A model generated the notes under the pieces. The model was not told where the DNA came from and ran no database searches. It saw nothing but the letters and a program-made list of their open reading frames with translations. A stretch of DNA of 64,000 bases from JAWKHR01 sp041394725 (GTDB lineage: Bacteria > Acidobacteriota > Vicinamibacteria > Vicinamibacterales > SCN-69-37). The translations under genes were made by a program, and so were the position numbers. Shown one piece after another: positions 39,639 through 49,944 of this stretch (within the stretch, counting starts at the first letter, position 1; every line of letters starts with the position of its first letter). Location: the NCBI GenBank assembly GCA_041394725.1, contig JAWKHR010000011.1, positions 90,469 to 154,468 of the forward strand, given 5' to 3'.

Positions 39639-40513
39639 AGGGGATCATCCTGGCCGGGGGATCCGGCACGAGGCTCTACCCGGTCACGCACGCGGTGTCG
39701 AAGCAGCTGCTGCCGGTCTACGACAAGCCGATGATCTACTACCCGCTCAGCACGCTGATGCTGGCGGGGATCCGCGACATCCTCCTGATCTCGACGCCGC
39801 AGGACACGCCGCGCTTCGAGCAGCTCCTCGGCAGCGGCGCGCAATGGGGGCTGAACATGCGGTACGCCGTGCAGCCCTCGCCGGACGGGCTCGCACAGGC
39901 GTTCCTGATCGGCCGCGAGTTCATCGGCGGGTCGCCGTCCGCGCTGGTACTGGGGGACAACATCTTCTACGGGTACGACCTCGGCGCGCGCCTGAGTCGC
40001 GCGGCGACCCGGGAGCGGGGCGCCACCGTGTTCGCCTATCCGGTCAAGGCGCCGGAGCGCTACGGCGTGGTGGAATTCGACGCCTCGGGTCGCGCGATCG
40101 GCATCGAGGAGAAGCCGGCGCGGCCGAGGTCCCGTCACGCGGTGACCGGGCTGTACTTCTACGACGCGCGGGTCGTCGACATCGCCGCGTCGCTGCGGCC
40201 GTCGCCGCGTGGCGAGCTCGAGATCACCGACGTGAACCGGCAGTACCTGGAGGCGGGCGAGCTGGACGTGGTCCGGCTCGGGCGCGGCTACGCCTGGCTC
40301 GACACCGGGACGCACGAGTCGATGCTCGAGGCCTCGCTCTTCATCCAGACCATCGAGCGCCGCCAGGGACTCAAGATCGCCTGTCCCGAGGAGATCGCGT
40401 GGCGACTGGGATGGATCACGGCCGAGCAGCTCGAGCGGCTCGCGGCACCGCTCGCGAAGAACGGGTACGGCGAGTACCTGCGGCAGATCCTCAATGAGGG
40501 CCAGGCCGGCTGA
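39635..40513 (+). CDS. rmlA: glucose-1-phosphate thymidylyltransferase
   Basis: The 292-residue nucleotidyltransferase has the signature LAGGSGTRLYPVT, followed by KQLLPVYDKPMIYYPL, the metal/substrate region VLGDNIFYG and LDTGTHESML. It makes dTDP-glucose for RmlB. The start ATG 39635 is inside the rmlB stop. Confidence 0.96.
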   Translation: MKGIILAGGSGTRLYPVTHAVSKQLLPVYDKPMIYYPLSTLMLAGIRDILLISTPQDTPRFEQLLGSGAQWGLNMRYAVQPSPDGLAQAFLIGREFIGGSPSALVLGDNIFYGYDLGARLSRAATRERGATVFAYPVKAPERYGVVEFDASGRAIGIEEKPARPRSRHAVTGLYFYDARVVDIAASLRPSPRGELEITDVNRQYLEAGELDVVRLGRGYAWLDTGTHESMLEASLFIQTIERRQGLKIACPEEIAWRLGWITAEQLERLAAPLAKNGYGEYLRQILNEGQAG

Positions 40514-40534
40514 CGCCGGGGCGCGGGAGGTCCG

Positions 40535-41536
40535 GTGCGCTGCCTGCTGACCGGCGCGACCGGATTCGTGGGCGGCGCCGTGGCGCGCCAGCTCCTGGCC
40601 GCCGGGCATGACGTGCGGGCGCTCGTCCGCGACCCGGCCAGGGCCGCTCGCGGCGGGCTGGATGCCACGACGGCGGCGACGATCGACTGGCGCGTCGGCG
40701 ACGTCACCGACAAGGCCTCGATCCGCCAGGCGATGACGGGCGTGGACGCGGTGCTGCACGTGGCCGGCTGGTACAAGGTCGGCGTGCCCGACGGCGACGC
40801 GTACCGGGTCAACGTGGAGGGCACCGGGCACGTCCTGGACCTGATGGACGAGCTCGGCGTGCCCCGCGGCGTCTACACGAGCACGCTCGCGGTCAACTCG
40901 AACACGCACGGGCGGGTCGTGGACGAGTCGTACCGGTACGAGGGGCCGCACCTCTCGCGCTACGACGAGACCAAGGCGCTCGCGCACCGGCTCGCCGAGG
41001 CGCGGATCGCCCGCGGGCTGCCCCTCGTGATCGTCCAGCCGGGGGCCGTCTACGGGCCGGGCGACACGAGCGCGCTCGGCACGCTGTTCCGGCGGCTGCT
41101 CCAGGGCCACCTGCCGCCGCTCCCGCGCGTCACCGCCTTCTGCTGGGGCTACATCGACGACATCGCGCGCGGCCATGTGCTGGCGCTCGAACGCGGGCAG
41201 GCCGGGCGCTCCTACTTCCTCGCCGGTCCCGTGCACACGCTGGTCGAGGCGGCACGGCTGGCGGCGACGATTGCGGGCCGTCCCCGGCCGCGCTGGACGA
41301 TTCCGCCCTGGGTACTCGGCGCGGCGGCCGGGCTCATGCGTCCGGTCGAAGCGCTCGTCCGCCTGCCGCCCGAGTACACGTCGGAAGGCCTGCGCGTGCT
41401 GGCCGGCGTGACGTACCTCGGCCGCGACGCGCGGGCCCGGCAGGAGCTGGGCTGGCAGGCGCGACCGCTCGCCGACGGACTGAGGACCACGCTGCGGGCC
41501 GAGGCACGACAGCTGGGGATCGAGCCCGCGTTCTAG
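40535..41536 (+). CDS. extended SDR, NAD(P)-dependent epimerase/dehydratase
   Basis: The 333-residue protein has the Rossmann opening MRCLLTGATGFVGGAVARQL and the catalytic YxxxK in RYDETKALAH. It resembles dihydroflavonol-4-reductase / HpnA-like members, which reduce ketones or epimerise sugar nucleotides. Being 21 bp after rmlA, it could act on the 4-keto sugar (an RmlD-like role), but the substrate-binding C-terminal half has no diagnostic motif. It starts at GTG 40535. Confidence 0.78.
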   Translation: MRCLLTGATGFVGGAVARQLLAAGHDVRALVRDPARAARGGLDATTAATIDWRVGDVTDKASIRQAMTGVDAVLHVAGWYKVGVPDGDAYRVNVEGTGHVLDLMDELGVPRGVYTSTLAVNSNTHGRVVDESYRYEGPHLSRYDETKALAHRLAEARIARGLPLVIVQPGAVYGPGDTSALGTLFRRLLQGHLPPLPRVTAFCWGYIDDIARGHVLALERGQAGRSYFLAGPVHTLVEAARLAATIAGRPRPRWTIPPWVLGAAAGLMRPVEALVRLPPEYTSEGLRVLAGVTYLGRDARARQELGWQARPLADGLRTTLRAEARQLGIEPAF

Positions 41537-41550
41537 GCTGGTGCCGGCGT

Positions 41551-42693
<1,143 letters not shown>

Positions 42694-42851
42694 TCGTGCG
42701 GCTCCTCCCGGGAAGATCGGCCGGTGTGTCTGCCGGCTTCACCCTCCACGAACCAGACCGACGATACTACCGAACGAGGCAGACTTCCGTCAACGACAAG
42801 TCCTGTAATCGGCGACTTTCATGGAAGCGCTTTTTTCACAGTTCTTTACAG

Positions 42852-42867
42852 TGTCATCTGATTGGCA
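42852..42867. promoter_or_regulatory. dyad TGTCA-N6-TGGCA, candidate activator site
   Basis: It differs by one base from the perfect TGTCA-N6-TGACA dyad at 37506 and has the same spacing. It lies about 195 bp upstream of the sigma-54 promoter at 43063, a normal enhancer distance. Confidence 0.5.
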
Positions 42868-43062
42868 TGTTTACAAAATTGTGCTGCCTTTGAACTGCTC
42901 GAAACGTCACAAAAGTCATCTTGATAAATGACAAAAATTCCCGCTTTGCGGCGATTCCGTGCCTTTCCAGGGGCTGGAAAAAAAGGCTTCCCCGTGCGCG
43001 CCTTCGGGTAAGCCCGCAGCAGGAAAGGGGATAGGCTAGGTGGTTCCGCTGCCTGGTGAAAC

Positions 43063-43076
43063 GGTCAGCGGTTTGC
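43063..43076 (+). promoter_or_regulatory. sigma-54 (-24/-12) promoter upstream of the EPS operon activator
   Basis: acGGtcagcggttTGCag has GG and GC separated by exactly 10 bp and the preferred TTTGCA at -12. It is 79 bp before ATG 43156. Confidence 0.58.
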
Positions 43077-43155
43077 AGAGCACTATGTCCGGGTCAGGGA
43101 TGGCTTTGGTCGCTGGCTCACGGTCACATTACCGACGGCAGGAAGCCTACGAACG

Positions 43156-44256
43156 ATGATGCGACACAACGGACCGGTGCAGCTGATTGGGACCAGTCGG
43201 GCGATCTCGGAACTGAAGGCCGAGGTCGAGCGGGTGGCGCGGTCGGACGCGAAGGTGCTCATCACCGGCGAGAGCGGGTCGGGCAAGGAGGTCGTGGCGC
43301 GGGCCATCAACGCGGCCAGCCCGCGGGCGACGACCTTCGTGCCGGTCAACTGCGCGGGCATTCCCGAGACCCTCCTCGAGTCGGAGCTGTTCGGCCACGT
43401 GAAGGGCAGTTTCACGGGGGCGTACCGCGACAAGCCCGGCAAGCTGGAGATGGCCGACCACGGCACGATCTTCCTGGACGAGATCGGGGAGATGACCCTG
43501 CGGATGCAGGGCCTGCTCCTGCGGTTCCTCGAGACGGGGGAGATCCAGAAGGTCGGGGCCGAGCGCGTCGTCAAGACGACGAACGTGCGCGTGATGTGCG
43601 CGACGAACCGGGACCTGCGGGACCTGATCACGCAGGGCCAGTTCCGGGAGGACCTCTTCTACCGGATCAACGTGATTCACATCGTGGTCCCGGCGCTGCG
43701 CGAGCGGCGCGAGGACATCCCGCTGCTGGTCGATCACTTCCTGCAGCGGTTCACGGCGGCCTCCGGCGCGTTCTCGAACGGGAACGGGTCGTCCCACCAC
43801 AGTCCGGTGCGCGCGATCGCGCCCGAGGCGATGTCGGCGCTCTGCGAGTACAACTGGCCGGGCAACGTCCGCCAGGTGGAGAACGTGATCGAGCGGCTGG
43901 TGGTGACCGGCCGCCGCGAGACGATCCAGCTCGACGACCTGCCGCCGGACATCCGGACGCCCGGCACGTTCGGCATGCGTCCGCGTCGCGAGCGACGCAA
44001 GACCGTGGCCGACGACCTGTTCAAGAAGCTGGTGGACGAGCGCCAGTCGTTCTGGAACGTGGTCTACCCGCTCTACATGAACCGGGAGATCACCAAGAGC
44101 AACGTGCGCGACCTGGTGCACAAGGGGCTCGAGGAAGCGCGCGGCAACTACAAGATCGTCCTGCGCCTCTTCAACATGGAGCCCGGCGACTACAAGCGGT
44201 TCCTGAATTTCCTGCGCAAGCACGACTGTCAGCTGCCGTTCAAGGACTACCGGTAG
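43156..44256 (+). CDS. sigma-54 activator without receiver domain, novel C-terminal domain (copy B)
   Basis: The 366-residue protein is paralogous to the divergent minus-strand gene. Walker A is GESGSGKE (38-45), the sigma-54 loop is GSFTGA (84-89), Walker B is IFLDEIG and WPGNVRQVENVIERL follows. A Ser/Asn/His-rich insert (about 203-217) precedes the last AAA+ helices. Residues 283-366 form the shared C-terminal domain, conserved from VADDLFKKL through SFWNVVYPLYMNREITKSN to FLRKHDCQLPF. The first gene downstream is the EPS export protein, 19 bp away. It may activate its own operon through the promoter at 43063. Confidence 0.9.
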   Translation: MMRHNGPVQLIGTSRAISELKAEVERVARSDAKVLITGESGSGKEVVARAINAASPRATTFVPVNCAGIPETLLESELFGHVKGSFTGAYRDKPGKLEMADHGTIFLDEIGEMTLRMQGLLLRFLETGEIQKVGAERVVKTTNVRVMCATNRDLRDLITQGQFREDLFYRINVIHIVVPALRERREDIPLLVDHFLQRFTAASGAFSNGNGSSHHSPVRAIAPEAMSALCEYNWPGNVRQVENVIERLVVTGRRETIQLDDLPPDIRTPGTFGMRPRRERRKTVADDLFKKLVDERQSFWNVVYPLYMNREITKSNVRDLVHKGLEEARGNYKIVLRLFNMEPGDYKRFLNFLRKHDCQLPFKDYR

Positions 44257-44275
44257 GAAGGGGAGCGAGGACGAC

Positions 44276-44932
44276 ATGAGAAGGGAACGACTCGCGATGG
44301 GCATCCGCATCGCCGCGATCATGGTGGTGGCTGTCCTGGTGGCGGGACGCCCGGGCGTGGCCCCGGTGGCGGCCCAGGCGGGCCAGAACGCGACCATGGG
44401 CGCGACGGGGATGGAGGCGTCCGGCCTCCCGACGCCGCCCGACTACGTGATTGGCGCCGGTGACGTGCTGTCGGTCGGCATCTACCGCGAGCAGGACCCC
44501 GTGGACGCGGTGGTCCGGCCGGACGGCAAGGTGTCGCTGCCGCTCATCAACGAGGTGCCGGTCGTGGGCATGACGCTGCCGGCGCTGCGCGACCAGCTGG
44601 CGAAGCAGTACGAGCAGTTCTTCACGAACCCGACCGTGCTGCTCAACGTGAAGGAGATCCACAGCCGGCAGGTGTTCATCCAGGGCGCGATCGCGAAGCC
44701 GGGCGCCTATCCGCTCCTGCAGCCGATGACGGTGACGCAGCTCATCGCGCTGGCCGGCGGCCTGACCGAGTTCGCCAAGAAGAAGGACATCGTCCTCATC
44801 CGGCACAGCGAGAAGCTGCCGACGGGCGATCCGGTGAGCTACCGGATCAACTACGACGAGATCATGAAGCGCCGGAACCTGTCGCAGGATCGGCTGCTCA
44901 AGCCCGGCGACCAGATCATCATCCCCGACTAG
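44276..44932 (+). CDS. polysaccharide export protein, XrtA-locus Wza-like (OPX)
   Basis: The 218-residue protein has an N-terminal signal peptide (MGIRIAAIMVVAVLVAGRP to VAAQ) and a Poly_export domain starting DYVIGAGDVLSVGIYREQD. A single SLBB-type segment (VFIQGAIAKPGAYPLLQPM) follows. It lacks a lipobox cysteine and is shorter than E. coli Wza, as in exosortase-associated export proteins. It would form the periplasmic part of the exit channel with the barrel protein encoded next. Confidence 0.9.
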   Translation: MRRERLAMGIRIAAIMVVAVLVAGRPGVAPVAAQAGQNATMGATGMEASGLPTPPDYVIGAGDVLSVGIYREQDPVDAVVRPDGKVSLPLINEVPVVGMTLPALRDQLAKQYEQFFTNPTVLLNVKEIHSRQVFIQGAIAKPGAYPLLQPMTVTQLIALAGGLTEFAKKKDIVLIRHSEKLPTGDPVSYRINYDEIMKRRNLSQDRLLKPGDQIIIPD

Positions 44933-44934
44933 TG

Positions 44935-46323
44935 ATGCGCAGGTTCCTCATCGCCTCATCGTGCGTGATCGGCCTCGCCGCGCTCGGCGTAACGCCGGCC
45001 TCGGCCCAGCAGAGCCGGCCGGAACGGCCGTACCGCGGCCTGTTCGGCGGCGGCGTGGACGGGGCGCGCCACCTGCTGACGGCGAACCTCCGAATCGGCG
45101 GCGGCTACAGCACCGGGTTGTTCCTGGGCCAGGCGACGACCGGGGAGTCGACGACGCCCATCGAGCAGCGGTCGTCGGCCACCTACAACAACTTCAACGG
45201 CGGCCTGACCTACAGCCTCAACGCCGGTCGGGCGACCATGAACGCCTCGGCCGCGGCCAACGGGCGCTACTTCCCCGAGTACGGCAACACCGTGATCGTG
45301 GGCTACGGCGGCGCGGTGGCGGGCACGTTCGCGCTCAGCACGCGGACGTCGGTGCGCGCGTCGCAGGGGCTGTCGTACCAGCCGCTGTTCAACCTGCCGT
45401 TCTTCGCCGACGCGTTCGAGCCGGTCGAGGGCCTGTTCACGCCCATCGACCAGGCGTTCGGCACGACCGAGGTGGGCTACCGGTCGGTGGACACGAACGC
45501 GGGCGTCGAGCACCAGCTGACGCGGCGATCGCGCTTCACGCTGGCCTACCGCCGCGGCCGGAGCGACGGCACGGGCGACGCGGCGAGTCGCGACCAGATC
45601 GGGCGCGTCTATCAGGACGCCTCGGCGCAGCTCCAGTTCGCGCTGAGCCGGATCCTGTCGCTCCGCCTGGGCTACGGCTACGGGTGGAGCGAGGCCGACA
45701 TGGCCAGTCAGCCCGACGCGCCGGCCCGGTTCACGAGCCAGCGGATCGACGCCGGCGTGGACGTCTCGAAGGCGATCGCGCTGACGCGGCGCACCCGACT
45801 CGCCTTCTCGACCGGCACGACCGCGATCAGCGACCAGAACAACACGCAGGTGACCGTGATCGGCAACGCGAGCCTGACGCGCGAGGTGGGCCGGACGTGG
45901 AACGTCGGCCTCAATTACGTGCGCAACGTGCGTTTCGTGGACACGCTCCAGCAGCCCGTCTTCTCCGACGCGGTCGGTCTGGGCGTGGGCGGCCTGCTCA
46001 ACCGCCGCATGTCCTTCCAGTCGAGCGTCGGCGCCGCCTTCGGGCGCATCGGCCTCGGCGTGGACACGAACACCCCGGATCGGCGGAACAACCGCTACAC
46101 CTCCTACTACACGACGGCGGGCCTGAGCATCGGCCTGACGCGCAACCTCGCGCTGACCACCAGCTACACCTACTACCGCTACACGGTCGACGACGTGTCG
46201 CCGCTGCCCGCGTCGGCCCGGTTCGACCAGCTCAACCGGCACGCGGTGCAGGCCTCCCTCGAGCTCTGGGCGCCGCTCTTCCAGAGCCGGAACCGTTCCA
46301 GGAGTACCAATGCTTCCCGGTAA
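44935..46323 (+). CDS. outer-membrane beta-barrel protein of the XrtA EPS locus
   Basis: The protein has 462 residues from ATG 44935 (a GTG three bases earlier overlaps the previous stop). A clear signal peptide ends ASAQQ. The mature part is alternating amphipathic strands rich in Gly, Asn, Thr and aromatics: YNNFNGGLTYSLNAGRATMN, NVGLNYVRNVRFVD, NLALTTSYTYYRYT. No catalytic motif is visible. Proteins at this spot in exosortase EPS loci are putative barrels that could complement the short export protein by providing the outer-membrane pore. Confidence 0.82.
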   Translation: MRRFLIASSCVIGLAALGVTPASAQQSRPERPYRGLFGGGVDGARHLLTANLRIGGGYSTGLFLGQATTGESTTPIEQRSSATYNNFNGGLTYSLNAGRATMNASAAANGRYFPEYGNTVIVGYGGAVAGTFALSTRTSVRASQGLSYQPLFNLPFFADAFEPVEGLFTPIDQAFGTTEVGYRSVDTNAGVEHQLTRRSRFTLAYRRGRSDGTGDAASRDQIGRVYQDASAQLQFALSRILSLRLGYGYGWSEADMASQPDAPARFTSQRIDAGVDVSKAIALTRRTRLAFSTGTTAISDQNNTQVTVIGNASLTREVGRTWNVGLNYVRNVRFVDTLQQPVFSDAVGLGVGGLLNRRMSFQSSVGAAFGRIGLGVDTNTPDRRNNRYTSYYTTAGLSIGLTRNLALTTSYTYYRYTVDDVSPLPASARFDQLNRHAVQASLELWAPLFQSRNRSRSTNASR

Positions 46324-47887
46324 GAAATACCGTCCCGAGGACATCGTCCGCCTGCTGCGCAAGCGGTTCTGGCTGCTGCTCGTGCCGTTCGCCCTCGTCG
46401 CGGCGCTCACGGCCGTCCTGGTCCACCAGATGCCCGACGTCTACGAGTCGTCGGTCACGCTGCTGGTCGTCAAGCCGAAGATTCCGGTGTCGCTCGTGCC
46501 GGGCAGCGACGACAGCAACCTGCAGGACCGCGTGCGATCGATCCAGCAGACGGTCTTCAGCCGTCCGCGGCTGGCCCGCATCATCGAGGAGAACAACCTC
46601 TACGCCGGCGCGCGGGCCAACGGCGCGCTGATGGAGGACGTGATCGCGCGGATGCGCAACGACATCGGCTTCACGTTCACGCCGGGCCAGGGAGACTCGG
46701 TCCGCCTGAGCTTCTACGGCGGCTCCCCGAAGCTCGTCCAGACGGTCGCCCGCCAGCTCGGCGACCTCTTCATCGAAGAGAACATGAAGGACCGCGAGCT
46801 GAGCGCCGAGAACACGACCGACTTCTTCGAGGCGGAGATCGCCGACACCCTGTCGCGCCTGCAGGAGCGCGAGGCGAAGCTGCGCGACTTCCAGGTCCGC
46901 AACCAGGGCCAGCTGCCGTCGCAGCTGGGCGGCAACCTGCAGCAGCTCGGCAACATCCACGCGCAGCAGCGTGCCAGCGAGCAGGCGCTCGACCGCCTCG
47001 GGCAGCGCCGGCTGACGGCGCAGCGCGAGCTCAGCCAGCTCGAGGTGGCCGGCGCGACCGCCACGACGACCACGCCGCCGGTGGCGCCGTCGGGGGACGC
47101 CGGGGCCTACGTCGGCACCACGGCGCAGCAGCTCGCCCAGGCCCGCGCCCACGTGGCCGACCTCGAGGCGCGCGGCATGAAGGACGCGCACCCGGAGCTG
47201 GCCTACGCGAAGCGCCAGGTCGCGGACCTCGAGGCGAAGCTCCAGCGCGAGGCGTTGACGCGGCCCGTTTCGTCCGTGGAGGTCGCGCGGCCCGAGGACC
47301 AGCCGCGGCTCCGCCGCATCCAGGAACTGCGCACCGACATCGCGTCCATCGACCTCGACATGGAGCGCGAGAAGGCCGAGCAGCAGCGGCTGCGGGACCA
47401 GGAAGCCGAAGTCCAGGCGCGCGTGGACGCGTCGCCGGGGCTCGAGGCCCAGCTGATCGAGCTGACGCGTGACTACGACAGCATCAACGGCCGCTACCAG
47501 GCGCTGCTCAACCAGGCCGAGCAGGCCCGGATGGCGGTGACGGTCGAGCGGAAGCAGATCGGCGAGCAGTTCCAGATCGTGGACCCGGCCAACCTGCCCG
47601 AGCGGCCGAGCTACCCGAACCGGGTCCGCTACAACGCCATGGGCATGGTGCTCGGCCTGGGCGTGGGCGTCGTGCTCATCGGCTTCCTCGAGTACCGCGA
47701 CCGCAGCTTCAAGACCGACGTGGAGGTGACGACCCTCCTCGCGCTGCCCGTGCTGGCCGTGGTGCCGCGCATGCAGAGCGACCGGGATCAGCGCCGCAAC
47801 TGGTGGCGCCGCTGGTCGCTGCGGCTGGGCCTCGGCGCGGCCGTCGCGGCGTGCTTCACGGTGATCGCCTACACGCTGGTCCGGTGA
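46310..47887 (+). CDS. Wzz/Wzc-like polysaccharide chain-length determinant, XrtA type
   Basis: The 525-residue protein has two membrane helices (about residues 21-40 FWLLLVPFALVAALTAVLV and 438-458 GMVLGLGVGVVLIGFLE). They flank a long periplasmic coiled coil (about 170-400, with DIASIDLDMEREKAEQQRLR). A third C-terminal helix is present near 495-520. There is no kinase domain; the kinase is separate at 48929. It sets polymer length and links synthesis to export. It overlaps the barrel gene by 14 bp. Confidence 0.92.
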   Translation: MLPGKKYRPEDIVRLLRKRFWLLLVPFALVAALTAVLVHQMPDVYESSVTLLVVKPKIPVSLVPGSDDSNLQDRVRSIQQTVFSRPRLARIIEENNLYAGARANGALMEDVIARMRNDIGFTFTPGQGDSVRLSFYGGSPKLVQTVARQLGDLFIEENMKDRELSAENTTDFFEAEIADTLSRLQEREAKLRDFQVRNQGQLPSQLGGNLQQLGNIHAQQRASEQALDRLGQRRLTAQRELSQLEVAGATATTTTPPVAPSGDAGAYVGTTAQQLAQARAHVADLEARGMKDAHPELAYAKRQVADLEAKLQREALTRPVSSVEVARPEDQPRLRRIQELRTDIASIDLDMEREKAEQQRLRDQEAEVQARVDASPGLEAQLIELTRDYDSINGRYQALLNQAEQARMAVTVERKQIGEQFQIVDPANLPERPSYPNRVRYNAMGMVLGLGVGVVLIGFLEYRDRSFKTDVEVTTLLALPVLAVVPRMQSDRDQRRNWWRRWSLRLGLGAAVAACFTVIAYTLVR

Positions 47888-47896
47888 GATCGCGCG

Positions 47897-48916
47897 ATGT
47901 ACGAACAGTTCTTCGGACTTCGTGAGCGGCCGTTCGACCTGACGCCGAACCCGCGCTTCCTGGTGCTGACCGACTCGCACCAGGAGGCGCTGGACAACCT
48001 GCACTACGGGATCGAGAGCCGCAAGGGCATCACGCTCCTGATTGGCGAGGCCGGCTCGGGCAAGACGACGATCATCCGCGCCGCGATCGAGCGGCAGGGG
48101 GGCACGGTGCACACGGTGTACCTGCCGAACCCGACGCTCAGCCGCGCGGAGTTCGTCGAGATGCTCGCCCGGCAGTTCGAGCTGAGCGACCGGGCGGCCG
48201 GGTCGAAGTCCGCGTTCCTGCTCGAGCTGGAACAGCTGCTGCAGCGCCGTCGCGACCGGGACGAGCGGACGGTGCTCGTGCTCGACGAGGCGCAGAGCAT
48301 GGCGCTCGACCTGCTCGAGGAAGTGCGGCTGCTCGCCAACGTCGAGACGAACGAGGAGAAGCTGCTGTCGGTCATCATGGCCGGCCAGCCGGAACTCGCC
48401 GACCGGCTCAACGAGGTGTCGCTGCGCCAGCTCAAGCAGCGGGTGGCGCTGCGATGCCTGCTGCGGCCGCTCACGCTGAGCGAGACGGCGGCCTACCTGG
48501 CGGGGCGGATCCGGGCCGCTGGCGGCGTCGGCGCGCAGGTCTTCACGCGCGAGGCCGTCCGGATGATTCACGACGCGGCGCAGGGGCTGCCGCGCACGCT
48601 GAGCGTGATCGCGGACAACGCGCTGCTCGGCGGGTTCGCCGCCGGGCAGCGGCCCGTGGACACGCACATCGTCCAGGAGGTCTGCCGGGACTTCGACCTC
48701 GACGGACCGCAGGCCCGGTGGCCCGAGGCGCCGCTCGCGCCGGTCGTCGAGCCGCCGCGGTCGTCCGGCCTCGCCACGCCGGAGTCGCCGGCGACGGACA
48801 CGCCGGGCGCGCCGGGGCGACCGGGCTTCGTGCGGTTGTTCGAGCCCGCGCCCGAGCCCAGCTCGGCCATGGCCGCGGCGCCCAGGCGCCGGTGGTTTTC
48901 GCGTTTTCGGGACTGA
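47897..48916 (+). CDS. ExeA-like AAA ATPase of the XrtA EPS locus
   Basis: The 339-residue protein has an opening MYEQFFGLRERPFDLTPNP typical of ExeA/GspA-like ATPases. Walker A is GEAGSGKTT and Walker B is VLVLDEAQSM. The C-terminal 70 residues are Pro/Ala-rich and end with the basic RRRWFSRFRD. No peptidoglycan-binding or membrane domain is evident. It probably powers assembly or regulation of the EPS machine. Confidence 0.9.
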   Translation: MYEQFFGLRERPFDLTPNPRFLVLTDSHQEALDNLHYGIESRKGITLLIGEAGSGKTTIIRAAIERQGGTVHTVYLPNPTLSRAEFVEMLARQFELSDRAAGSKSAFLLELEQLLQRRRDRDERTVLVLDEAQSMALDLLEEVRLLANVETNEEKLLSVIMAGQPELADRLNEVSLRQLKQRVALRCLLRPLTLSETAAYLAGRIRAAGGVGAQVFTREAVRMIHDAAQGLPRTLSVIADNALLGGFAAGQRPVDTHIVQEVCRDFDLDGPQARWPEAPLAPVVEPPRSSGLATPESPATDTPGAPGRPGFVRLFEPAPEPSSAMAAAPRRRWFSRFRD

Positions 48917-48928
48917 GGAGGCAAGCGG

Positions 48929-49942
48929 ATGGGTCGTCTGACTGAAGCAATGCGGCGTGCGGCCGAGGACGAGACGGGCCGTGGGACCGCACCGGCCGGG
49001 AGCGTGACGCCGGGTGCGGAGTCCGATCGCGCGAACGACGCGCCGGGCGCGGGCCTCAAGGCCGTGCCGACGCGGCCGCTCGAGGACGGCTGGACCTTCG
49101 AGGGCGACGCGCCCGCGATGCTGTCGCCGGACGGCGAGCCGGAGCCGCTGGCCGAGGCGCCGGCCACCGTCACCGCCCGTACCGCGGCGAAGGCGCCCGA
49201 CCCGGATCCCGATGCGAGCCTGTTCGACCGCGTCGACATGCAGTACGCGCAGAAGGTCGTCGTCGATCACGGCATGGCGCCGGCCTCGCGCGAGCAGTAC
49301 CGCCGGCTGGCGGCGGCGCTGCACCACGCGCAGGAGCAGACCGGCATCCGGGTCGTGATGATCTCGAGCGCGCTGCCCGGCGAGGGCAAGACGCTGACGG
49401 CATCGAACCTGGCGCTCACGCTGAGCGAGTCGTACCACCGGCAGGTGCTGCTCATCGACGGCGACCTGCGGAAGCCCTCGCTCCACGGGATGTTCACGCT
49501 CGCGGCGTCGCCCGGCCTGACCGAGGGCCTCGCGGCGTCGGCGAGCCGGCTGCCGCTGCGGCAGATTTCGCGTCACCTGACGGTGCTGACCGCCGGCGCG
49601 CCGTCGGGCGACCCGATGGCCGGCCTGACGTCGACCCGGATGCGGGACCTCGTCGACGAGGCGCGGCGCAGCTTCGACTGGGTGATCATCGACACGTCGC
49701 CCATCGGCCTGCTGACCGACGCCAGCCTGCTCGGCGCGATGGTCGACGGGATCGTCATGGTGGTCCGGGCCGGATCCACGCCGCACGACCTCGTGCACCG
49801 GGCGATCGAGTCGCTGGGCGTCGAGAAGGTCATCGGCGTCGTGCTGAACCAGGCCGAGGTCGAGGACCAGCCCTACGGCGGGGCCTACGGCTATCGGGGC
49901 TACGGCGGCGCCTACGCCTCCGTGCCGAATCGAGGGGCCTGA
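48929..49942 (+). CDS. CpsD/CapB-type tyrosine autokinase of the XrtA EPS locus
   Basis: The 337-residue protein has a variable acidic N-terminal third and then a BY-kinase domain. Walker A is ALPGEGKT, Walker A' is VLLIDGDLRKPSLHGMF and Walker B is WVIIDTSP. A C-terminal tyrosine cluster (YGGAYGYRGYGGAYASV) is the usual autophosphorylation site. It works with the Wzz-like protein, and its phosphorylation cycle controls polymerisation and export. Confidence 0.93.
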   Translation: MGRLTEAMRRAAEDETGRGTAPAGSVTPGAESDRANDAPGAGLKAVPTRPLEDGWTFEGDAPAMLSPDGEPEPLAEAPATVTARTAAKAPDPDPDASLFDRVDMQYAQKVVVDHGMAPASREQYRRLAAALHHAQEQTGIRVVMISSALPGEGKTLTASNLALTLSESYHRQVLLIDGDLRKPSLHGMFTLAASPGLTEGLAASASRLPLRQISRHLTVLTAGAPSGDPMAGLTSTRMRDLVDEARRSFDWVIIDTSPIGLLTDASLLGAMVDGIVMVVRAGSTPHDLVHRAIESLGVEKVIGVVLNQAEVEDQPYGGAYGYRGYGGAYASVPNRGA

Positions 49943-49944
49943 CG

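Larger units (their letters stand above)
42694..43155. other. AT-rich divergent control region between two sigma-54 activator genes
   Basis: These 462 bp are markedly AT-rich between 42780 and 42960 compared with the genome. They contain the TGTCA-N6-TGGCA dyad (42852-42867), further GTCA/TGAC half-sites around 42905-42933 and a sigma-54 promoter toward 43156. Toward the minus gene, a weak sigma-70-like TTGACG-N18-TAGTAT can be read (42793 to 42764 on the minus strand). No ORF. Confidence 0.7.

Noticed and set aside
42968..42990. Hairpin tttccag-ggg-ctggaaa followed by A-run as a terminator
   Set aside because: On the plus strand the run is A, and on the minus strand the T-run precedes the stem, so neither strand gives an intrinsic terminator. 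The stem is only 7 bp.
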